From: Pinus tabuliformis
Taxonomy: Eukaryota; Streptophyta; Pinopsida; Pinales; Pinaceae
Reading direction: 5' to 3'
Length of the DNA stretch: 64,000 bases
Assembly: GCA_031772625.1 (NCBI GenBank)
Contig: CM062813.1
Location: 697,758,420 to 697,822,419, forward strand
This document shows, piece after piece, positions 55,408-64,000 of this stretch (position 1 is its first letter; each line of letters opens with the position of its first letter). Both the position numbers and the translations under genes were made by a program. Below the pieces are notes generated by a model, which saw only the letters and a program-made list of their open reading frames with translations, did no database searches and was not told where the DNA came from.

Positions 55408-56598
55408 CAGTGTTGATAATATCACCGAGATATCGGCGATTTTCGGAAATATCGCGATTTTTATTTCATTATTTTGTTGTAGATATTTGGTGGCGAAGCT
55501 ATGGTGCAAGGGCACCAAATTTGCAAAAATTGGCTATATGAATCTTGAGTCAAACATGTAGCTCTTTAGGGTGTGAGCGCAATTGGAGTGTATTTGAGAA
55601 AATACACGCCAAAAAGCGCAACAGGTATAACTTTGAACTCAAGCCTTCAGTTGAGCAATTACACTTATTGTAATTTTTAATTTTTAATTTTTAATTTATG
55701 ACCTTCAAGTGTCAAGAGTCAAGAGTCAAGACTCATTACTTTTTTTGACACTCTTACAGGTTGGAGTTCGCACGCCTCAATGATTTGGTGTATGTGCATT
55801 ACAACATCCGACTTCGAGTGAGGCAAATAGAATCACCAATGGATCCAGATGCCATTTACTTAGACAATATTGATGTATTGTCTCCGTGGAGGGTGGAGTC
55901 AGAGGAGCCCATATTGGAGGAGTCACCTTTATGGTTAGAGCCAGTGGCAGATGATCCATTAGAGCAGGGGCAGCAAGAGGCGGACTCGGAGTTAGAGGAG
56001 CAGTAGCACTTAGAGGAGGGGCAGGAGGAGGAGGAGGAGGAGGAGGACACTGCGGGAGCATCAACATCAACACCATCTGCTATAGATATAGGAGAGCATA
56101 GCTCCATACCTAGCACTCATTATTTGACATTAGGTGCACAGGCAGGGTCAGGGCCTTCTACTACTAGGGGCAGGCTTGGCAAACAGCCCATCATGTTTTC
56201 CCGTAAAAGGGGGAGGGGGCAGTAGATAGATAGCTGCTAGTTTTATTTGTTATGCTACATGTAACTCATGATGATGAGATACTTTTATATATGTGATGTC
56301 ATTTTGTATTGGTTCTCCACATTTGAGTCCTTGAATGGACAATTATCAGGGATCAGCAGGATTTGGTATCGCCTTTGATATATCATTTCTATTTGACATC
56401 ATATATATCAGTGTTTTCTTCATATTTATGTGCCAATGTGTTTATTTCATGTTGTTATTGCTTTATATGTTTAAAAATCTGAAAAAAAATGAATATATTA
56501 TGCATTTTTTATGCTTGCCGATATTTTGCCGATATTGCCGATAAGATATTTTCTAGACCCTCGCCGATATTTTCCCGATACCGATATTATCAACACTG
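55408..56598 (+). mobile_element. Internal-deletion derivative of hAT 2, 1191 bp, exact 8-bp TSD
   Basis: The ends CAGTGTTGATAATATC and GATATTATCAACACTG are exact inverted repeats. CCTGGTAT is duplicated at 55400-55407 and 56599-56606. The left 60 bp match the start of hAT 2. Then the sequence jumps to the last intron-exon block (collinear with 42400-43126), so about 3.4 kb is deleted. It keeps the right end that hAT 2 has lost. It interrupts the gag of element B. Confidence 0.92.
55475..56225 (+). pseudogene. Remnant of the last two hAT 2 transposase exons
   Basis: It contains the IWWRSYGARAPNLQKL and GCERNWSVFEKIH blocks, then an intron, then LVYVHYNIRLRVRQIESPMD, the acidic tail and a stop near 56225 after RKRGRG. 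The dimerisation region is present but the BED and catalytic domains are deleted. The open part of the last exon begins near 55761. Confidence 0.8.
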
Positions 56599-56606
56599 CC
56601 TGGTAT

Positions 56607-56950
56607 GACCGCAACTGATTTTCTAGAAGCATCTTCCTCTACACAGAAGTATGTTGATACAACTTCTTCAGGGCATCCCACATCTCATTTGTCGTGCCCT
56701 TCTCGGCAATATGTGGTAGCACATGATCCTTGACCCCGTTAAGAAGGATGCATTTAGCTCTGGCCATTGCCTCCTCGTACTTCTCATTTTCAGCTTGGTC
56801 AACTGGGATCGCTATCGTTTTCAAGGCAAAGTGTTTGATGTGATACCTGGCTAGAATGGACAAGATCCTGGCCTTCTAGACTACGAAGTTCGAAGCTCCG
56901 TCCAATTTATCTTGATCTCTTAGCCCATTCACTGCCATTTCGCTGCTCCT
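56607..56950 (-). pseudogene. Element B Gag, N-terminal part
   Basis: The minus-strand start near 56940 gives MAVNGLRDQDKLDGASNFVV, followed by a stop. The frame 56639-56863 then encodes HFALKTIAIPVDQAENEKYE and EMWDALKKLYQHTSV. It is collinear with 50430-50744 of element A. Confidence 0.82.
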
Positions 56951-57549
56951 CTTTCGACTCTTTCGAGTCTCTCTGCTTCCCTCCTGAAGTCCTCTGGTCG
57001 TTCCTGCTGAGTCTCTCAACTTCCCTTTTGGAAGTTCTCGGTTTGACTCCCTCTGAGCCTCGATTTCCCTTCTGGAAATCCCTTTGCCAATGTCGAGATG
57101 CCCCACTCCGACCATTTGTGCAATTGTACCACTGATCCAGATTTCTTGGCTAGAAATCCTCGGAAGAAACTCCCTCCTCCTTGGTCTTGCCCTGTTAGGT
57201 ACTGTTCTGACCACGGTACCTCACCAGATTCAACTATATGAAGGTTAGAGATTCTAGGCTCTGCGCAATCCTGGCACCCGCACAATCCGCACCTCCTGGC
57301 CACAACGTCAATCCTTCCTGACTGAGAAAGATGACTGGGCATTGCATAGGTCAGGTCTGTTCCTCTCTACCTCAACCCTGATCCTCCTCCTGGCTTGAAT
57401 TGATGAAGCAGGCTCTCTGCGTCACCTATTCCTCGCTGCTTTCTACTAGGAACAACTTCTGTCGCTCGGGACAACTGCTTCTACCGTCGCTGCTCTGCTC
57501 GGATGATGCCTTCAGTTATCCTGCGATCTGCAACCACCCTCTGATACCA

Positions 57550-58027
57550 TGTTGGAATTCTAAGACTAACCGTTAGAAATTCTTCCTGTACTATCTGATT
57601 TATTTCTTCCTACTTGTTCAATTACTTAACAAGTTATTTACCATGTAATTACTAAAAATAAATACAAGTACAGTATCAACACATACAGATCATCAACTGA
57701 AAGAAACAAGCACACAAGTGACACCGTTGTTTTTGGACTAATGTCCTCGGAAAAACCCTATGCGGGAAAACCAGTGCAACTATTCAGAGGGTTTTATTAT
57801 TATGTAGTTTCAGAATACAACCAGGGTGCCAGAAATGGCTCACCCAACAGAGAAGGTCCTCGGTAGTAGTACCTCTCAGTTGGAGACAGATATTCCAGCT
57901 AAATCACCGGATGAATAATCCCACAGCAACAATACAACTTCTGCTGCTCTGCGTCACCCTGATAGGGACTGCATCACCCTATCCAGCTCTCCAACTCCAA
58001 TCTACCCCACGAAAATCTCCCAGCGTT
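57550..58027 (-). mobile_element. Truncated 5' LTR of element B
   Basis: It matches 53114-53600 up to CTCCCAGCGTTGCCT, then stops abruptly. As in element A, the 5' LTR rather than the 3' LTR is the truncated one. Confidence 0.8.
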
Positions 58028-59336
58028 GCCTAGATGAGAAAAAGGTACACAACTTGAAAAAGGTACTAAGAGACTTTTAAGTAATGTGGCCAATGTGCAA
58101 GGAAGGTCATTTGGGAGAATTGATCTCAAACACATATCTTGAGATTTGGAGATTAAATCTCAACCATTGGATCCTAGGTTTAGGGATTCAATCATTTCCA
58201 AGGAAACAAAAGAGGAAAAATGGATCTCATTCTTCACTTCACACTTGAGAGAGCATGAGGAGAAGAGGGGAGAAAACTTCAAGGAGAGGAGAGATTGCTA
58301 AGGAGAAATTTCAGCAGGGAAGAAGGCTCGAGAATTCTAGGAAGAGGAGGGAAAACAACAACATGAATTTTGAGGAAGAGGGCAGCTGCAACAGGCATGG
58401 ATTTCGAAGCAAGCAGGCATGATTTTCGAGGGCTATAGCACACATTTTGAGGAGCTGTACAACATGATTTTCGAGGAGGTTTTAGCTGCTCTTAGGCCCG
58501 ATTTTCGTGGCACAACTTTTGGGATAGCAGCCACTGTCAATGCAGATTTCGAGGCAGTATACATGCACAAATTTAGAGGCAATTTGTCTCACCTTTAGCG
58601 CGAATTTTGAGGCACCTTCAACACAGTTTTGAAGGCATATTTCTGGGAACGATTTCCTAGGAGCTGAGCTCATAAATTGTAGAAAATTTGGGCATATGAC
58701 TTTAAGTAAATCTGAAAATTACAGTGGGCACAAATTTCCAGAATTTGCATTTAATGCTACTGTAGAAAAATGGAGATAAGTAGAGTGAATTTTTGTACTT
58801 ATTTTGTAATTTCTTAAGCAATAAAATCCTCCTTTGAAGATCGGTTTTCCCCAAGAGGCTGTGGGGTTTTTTCCAGGGTTAACTTGACCAAAAATAATTG
58901 TCTCATATGTGTGAATGCTTGCTAAAAATTATGTGTTAATTTTCAGCTGATAGTAAAGCGAAAATAGAAGTACTCTTATTATGTTTGCAATGAATGCATA
59001 CTAAAATTTATATCACCATGACAAAACATGTGGGTTGGGCCTAAATAAACACATGCAAACTTGTAAACTGGGTTAAGGGTGCAGATCATAAATTTTCTAC
59101 CCAGAGCATTCACGAGCTCAGCATTTTGCTGAACATTTTCTATATTACATGCATGATACTTGTTGTGGCAACTCGAATCTAAAGACTTGCATGTGAGTTG
59201 TGATGGTATATTGGAGATCCTTGCGAGCTCACGATTCCAATGAGTTACTTTCTAGTGACACGCAAGACAACTCTATTTTTAACATGTGGTGGATGTCAGA
59301 TCTGGCCACATATTCAGACTCACTAAAAATCGAGTC
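58028..59336 (+). mobile_element. Probable continuation of the copia element 6 LTR and flanking intron
   Basis: The stretch has LTR traits: purine-rich R-like text, AATAAAATCC at about 58820, and a TTCCCCAAGAGGCTGTGGGG hairpin at 58849-58866 like those of the other copia LTRs. The right edge of the LTR could not be placed. No gene is visible. Confidence 0.5.
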
Positions 59337-62300
59337 TGTTGACCACTACCGGTCAACCGCCCATGCAATACACCCCCTTCCTTTTGGCAGAAAGGGATAG
59401 CACCTGAACGACATGTCCGTGCCAGCCTACAGTCATCAACAGCTTGATCATTTTTGTAAACCCAGTCTGCATGTACGAATTGTAAATAATCTAAGCAGAT
59501 CAGAGTCATGTATGTAAAATTGCCTAGGTGGACCTAACTTTCTAATGATGATCTACGTCCCGGGAGGTTTTTCGTCTCACCGATCTACGATCGGCAGAGT
59601 TTTCCTTCAAACCTGACCCCAAAGCCGGGATGGATTTTGTCATTAGAACTTTAGGAGAATCTTAGTGTGTTAATCTGCTAGATTATAGTTGTGTCGCAGA
59701 ACTGGGTGTTCTATGAGGGTCTGTATTAAGTGGGTTCATCCCTTTGAGATGTAAATTGTAAAAATCATGATGAAATGTGTCTTGAGGGTTGAAAAATGTT
59801 GTAAATCCCCTCATGAGTCCTAAGTCCTAGGTCCTAGGTGATGTTTCCAACGGCTTAGTTCGAATGATCCATTTAAGAAAATAAATGAAATACTAAAATA
59901 AATAAAAAATAACAAAAATGAAATAAATAAAAAATAACAAAAAGTTCATAAAATAAAGCAAAAACCCTAAACAATAAAATAATAATATTTTTGTGAATGC
60001 ATGCAAAATATCTTTTTTTAATAAAATCGACGGATGAGATTAAGAGATGTCTTAACCCTCATCGACGGTCGAGATCGCTTCAACATGGATCACTCAAAAC
60101 TAGCCGTTGGGATCATTTCCTTTATATAGGGTCTTAGGGGGTCATTTTACAGGTTTATCTGATCTGTGAGTCTGTACTGAAAAAGCTCTCTTGTAATCTG
60201 ATTTTCTGGTTAATAAAAAGACTTTGGGGTTCAAATCTGGCTGGTGTTACTCTCTAGAATTGCTGTGAGATGTTTATTGTTCTGCATATTTCAGTTTTCA
60301 GCCGTCAATAATAGCTTGTTTTCAGAGTATTGTGAGTACAGGTATCTTGCTCACTTGCTAGGGTTTGAATGTTGTAGGGTTTCTGGAATAATGGTAGGTA
60401 TCTCCATTATTTCCTGAAATCTAGCAGCATTTCTTGCTCTCTTTACTGATGGTTGCTTGAGGTGTGCAGGAAATCTTTAGGTGAAGGATATTTGTGGGCG
60501 TTTGGGGAAGTTCTGGGCTGAACCAGCCGACTCCCACAGGCTTTTCTGTGCAGAGCCCAGCTGATTGTGCCCTGGGTTAATCATTTAAATTTCACTTCGT
60601 GTTTTACATTGAGAGATTTTCTTTCTGTTCACAGTAAAGTTCAAATTTCTGATATATTGAAAACATTACTGCAATTATTGTTAAATTTGGCTGTCCCAGA
60701 GCTATAATTTTTTGTGATTTTTGGCAAATTTTCAAGGGTTTACTGCAAAATTTTGTGTATATCTGCCAATGTTCTTTTCCTGCAGGATTACTAAGACAAA
60801 ATCGGGAAAAGGGTTTTCTCTAGTACTGTGTTGATTGTCTGCCCATCTGCTGGGTTGGCTGTTGAGGGATTGAATCCCACAAACCGTGCACTTAAAGGAA
60901 TACAGTCCAGTTAAAGGGTTTTAACTAAGCTTCGGAGGAAACGCTGTTCCAGAATAGAAATCAAGCACTCAGATTTCTGAATGTTCGATGATCATTTTTC
61001 TCCACCAAAAGCAAAAGGCAATAAATCGAATCTCCATTTGCACGTCTCAGACAGTTCACGTGGGTCAAGAATATCGTAAGTTCTGCACAAGGTGGTTCCT
61101 GAAGATACGTTAACGTGTGGGCATCAGCACGTGCATCACGCCGTTTTTTTTTACGTATCTGGTCAGCTCTAAACGCCAGACTCTTTGGTAATACGCGTGG
61201 AAGGTTCTCTATCCGCTGTCGAAGATCTCAGGCTTTGCTCATCCGTCGTCCAGAACTGGAAAACCGCATCGTTTTGCCAGCGTTAAAATTTTTTTTTGGT
61301 TACGTTCGTCAAATAGCATAATCAAGGCGTATTTTCGAAAGTCTTCTGAAGCATCGTCGTCAACTGGTTCACGATTCTGACCTGGGCATTTGCGTTCTTC
61401 AATTTTTTCGATTTTTCTCTCAGCTCAGCGCAGGGATTGAGGTCAGTTCACCGGGTGCACCATGGCAAACGTGATCAGGTAAGTTCAACTACGTTCCATG
61501 TTTCCATTCGACCCCATTTTCTGAAAGAAACGTGTCTCAATTTTCTCTCTGGCATTCGAAATTGCAATAAACCTGTCTGCGTAATCTCCTTCAGGGCATT
61601 CACGCGGTTGTAGTTTAGCTTACGGTCTTGCTTTAGGATAACGCATTTAAATTTTCATTTTTATTTTTAACTTAGGGTTAGTTTAGATTGCCGTATAGAC
61701 TTTAATTAATTCCTTTAGTTTAGTTTAGATTTATTAGAGTTTATTTTATTTAAATTTTCATATTGTTTTAAAGTCTTCATAGTTTATATTGTTGTAGTTT
61801 TTTTTTTATTTAGTTAATGTTTTAGATTTTAGATTTTTTAAATATATAAAAAAATAAATAAATAAATAAAGAAATAAATAAATATTTAAAAAAAAAAATT
61901 TCGTTGTGGCAAAATCCAGTTATTTCCATGTTGAGACAAACATATATAAATGTGAAATGAATGTTCTATCTGCATATTGAATGATTGTCTGGTTAACGAT
62001 TTGTGGCCTTTAATTGCATCAGCATTTATTTCTTTTAGTTGCCAGATATCGTTATTTGAGGAACTTTGTGGTTTTTACTGAATATCTAAAGCATTGTTCA
62101 GATTTTTTGATGATAAATGATTGCTGCTTATGATTCATGTTCTTATATCATCCAGAAGGTAATCATTTAGGCACCAATCTCATAAGGCACTGGTCTATCA
62201 AAATTTATAAAATTATCTTAGTGCATCTCGTCTCCCAGCCCAACTGTTTGACAGTTGGCATTCACCATCTCGCAGGGTCTACCCCCCTTAGCCGTGGGAG

Positions 62301-62379
62301 ACAGGCTTAAACGGAGAGATCAGGGATCAGAGTGACAGCCCCCGGTCTGATCGTTGTCGTGTCAATCCGCGCGACAACA
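59337..62379 (+). mobile_element. Solo LTR of the gypsy Gag-only family, 3043 bp, TSD GAGTC
   Basis: It starts TGTTGACCACTACCGGTC and ends CGCGCGACAACA, with GAGTC at 59332-59336 and 62380-62384. It is collinear with the LTRs of the 19098-28234 element in opposite orientation. Shared text includes the TATA box (CTTTATATAGGG near 60120) and the block CTTAGCCGTGGGAGACAGG. The A/T-rich block is much shorter. No primer-binding site follows. It is more diverged from the two LTRs than they are from each other. Confidence 0.9.
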
Positions 62380-63169
62380 GAGTCCAATGAGGGTGGTTTC
62401 ATAGACGTGAGATATTTCAACTCTTAGCAGGTTTTAAATGTCGATTCCGATGGCATATTTGGATTCCTCACTGAAAACTAAGTCCTATGAGTATGTCCAT
62501 GTTGACATGTGAATTTATTTATATTTTCAGCAGTGATTATGCAGAGTTTACACGTGGTAGCCTCTCATGATGACATGTGGTTGTCTTTGGTTGTGACATG
62601 TGGCAGGATCTGGACACATGCATTATTGGAATTTGGTTGTCATTGATGTCAACCGAAGCAACGCCAAAAGAAGCCCTGTATTTAATGAAGAAAATAACAG
62701 GGAAGATCAATGTTTCTGCAAGCAAGACCATCTTTATTTGATAGCCCGTGTTGTGCCGATTCAAATGATAGACTCCGTAGAATTCCTCACGGTTGAGGAG
62801 ATACGTCTAGTCAAAGTTGGAGCCCCAAGTGTGTGGTCAAGGAAGCCCAAACTGTGACCTTAATGGCATCTTGATGATTGGTCATTTTGGGCATGTTGAT
62901 GGATTTAAGATGGCATCAATATTAAAAATATTATCGATAATTTTTTATGGCCCTTGAGCTGCCCAAATCGGCCCTCCTTTAAGTAATGTAAATCCACATT
63001 TAGTCAGCTTCAATGTGTGATTAAGGTTGTCTCCAATTTTTTAAATTTGAAAATTCAAAATTCAAATTTCTTTTCGTTGGCTCCATGATTTGTTGGGCAT
63101 GTCAGCTCTCCCTAGAAGACCACTTGTGTAGTATATATATGAGGGCTCAGATTCATCCAAAGCTATGTC

Positions 63170-63400
63170 ATGAGGTTCGTCGAACTTTAACCTTGAGGTT
63201 CATATTTTGCCGAACCTTAAAAAAATCTTGAGGTTCACCGAAACTCATCAAACCTCTCAGCCATTGACCAAGTCCATAGATCAAAACTCATAACTTCATG
63301 TCACGACTCAAGCTTGTAATTTATCCTTGTAGTTTTCATGTTTGTGATAGCGTTTTTGATGTTTACTGATGTTGATTTCTTACTATTTTATCCTATGATT

Positions 63401-63436
<36 letters not shown>

Positions 63437-63505
63437 GAACCTAATGGCGAACCTCATCAGAAAACTCGAACTCAAACCAAACCTAATCATTGTCGAACCC
63501 GAACC
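63170..63505. mobile_element. Candidate MITE with AGGTTCG/CGAACC array
   Basis: The word AGGTTCG or CGAACCT recurs about eight times, with AGGTTCG on the left (GAGGTTCGTCGAAC) and CGAAC on the right (GTCGAACCCGAAC), around an (AT)n core. Possible 8-bp flanks CTATGTCA and CCATGTGA match at 6 of 8 positions. The structure resembles a short hAT derivative with a subterminal array, but no end is certain. Confidence 0.4.
63407..63433. repeat. (AT)n microsatellite
   Basis: About 13 AT units, inside the candidate MITE. Confidence 0.9.
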
Positions 63506-64000
63506 ATGTGACATTGATCCAAAGGCATCAATATTATGCCTATTCTTTAACAAACAGCTCTCTGAAACACTGAGGCCAAGGGCAATCACAAGGATCTTGA
63601 GAAGAAAGTTGAGTTTTGAAGTATTTTGAGTTCATCTTTCTGTGAAGATTTTACTTATCAAGGGCTACTTCTATTGAAGGACTAAATCTGGGTGTTTCCT
63701 TTTAATTTTTGGGTTGGTTCTTTGTTGTTTTCAAAGACCTATTCAGAGCTCATCTGAGGTTCTCTGTGGGGTTTTCTGGCCTGTTTTGAGGCCCAGTGCA
63801 GATCTCCCCTGAGGCCAAATTTTGGTTCTGTGGCAGGGGTATATTAGCGTTGTTCAAAGGTTGCTCTTTCTGAGTTACTGAGGCATAATCTAGGCCTGTC
63901 TTGAGGCCTAATCTCGGCCCTGAGGCAGGATTACATCTGTGTTGCCTAAAGATTATATCTCTGTGGTTTTTTTTCATTCTAAGGCTGAGTCATCAAAAGA

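Larger units (their letters stand above)
53114..58027 (-). mobile_element. Copia-type Gag-only element B (TR-GAG-like), with nested hAT
   Basis: Same plan as element A: 3' LTR (53114-54257), polypurine tract, internal region with gag only, primer-binding site (57539-57549, reverse of TGGTATCAGAG) and a 5' LTR (57550-58027) cut short. Without the nested 1.19-kb hAT and its TSD the internal region is about 2.1 kb, close to element A. No pol motif is present. Confidence 0.85.
62380..64000. other. LTR-like intron DNA, no gene recognised
   Basis: A TATA-like GTATATATATGAGGG is near 63130. TTGAGGCC and CTGAGGC words recur at about 63785-63930, as in the R regions of some LTRs. An 85-codon frame at 62600-62857 has no recognisable domain. 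No boundary, primer-binding site or polypurine tract was found. Confidence 0.4.

Noticed and set aside
62600..62857. 85-codon frame as a host exon
   Set aside because: No recognisable domain and no convincing splice sites, and the surroundings look like LTR sequence. It does not resemble the missing MurJ C-terminus.
1..64000. tRNA genes
   Set aside because: Apart from primer-binding sites complementary to tRNA 3' ends, no cloverleaf-forming region was recognised on either strand by eye.

Overview
The window looks like a piece of a large, retrotransposon-rich seed-plant nuclear genome, most likely a gymnosperm (conifer-like). The evidence is long introns packed with layered Ty1/copia, Ty3/gypsy and hAT elements, very long gypsy LTRs, and one host gene whose exons read as a MurJ/MviN-type lipid II flippase of cyanobacterial (plastid) type. 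That family belongs to the plastid peptidoglycan pathway, which many flowering plants have reduced. Species and family identity are inference.

Host gene. Eight consecutive exons of the MurJ-like gene lie on the + strand: 16739-16803, 16921-16987, 17101-17161, 17423-17481, 17623-17703, 17842-17974, 45849-45937 and 46062-46118. They give 204 codons in an open frame, with GT..AG at every junction. The sixth intron (17975-45848) is 27.9 kb. The introns entering and leaving the window are at least 16.7 kb and 17.9 kb, if no exon was missed.

Layout. 1-6437: minus-strand copia element 1, split by a solo LTR (118-1048). 6438-6830: hAT tail remnant. 6831-13867: plus-strand copia element 2, split by a 3.34-kb TG..CA unit (10396-13735). 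13868-16266: minus-strand hAT 3 fragment, split by a second solo LTR (14100-15029). 16267-17974: host exons. 19098-28234: gypsy-type Gag-only retrotransposon with 3.55-kb LTRs and an open 484-codon gag. 29646-38933: copia element 3, with hAT 1 (30749-34526) in its LTR and a small inverted-repeat element (37420-37762) in its RT. 38934-43126: hAT 2, right end lost. 43127-44765: fragment of copia element 4. 45849-46118: host exons. 46734-48219: copia 5 fragment. 48220-51526: copia-type Gag-only element A. 52040-53113: copia 6 fragment, resuming after element B. 53114-58027: Gag-only element B, with a hAT 2 deletion derivative (55408-56598) inside its gag. 59337-62379: solo LTR of the gypsy Gag-only family. 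62380-64000: LTR-like DNA with a candidate MITE.

How the parts relate. Three LTR elements from two superfamilies carry gag but no pol, so they would need another element's enzymes to move. Each hAT element has a dense array of its own short motif just inside its ends, probably transposase-binding sites. Two of the hAT transposases share an odd N-terminal hydrophobic segment ahead of the BED finger. Most coding regions in the elements are broken by stops, frameshifts or nested insertions. The gypsy gag and the MurJ exons are the clearest open frames. No tRNA, rRNA or CRISPR array was seen.
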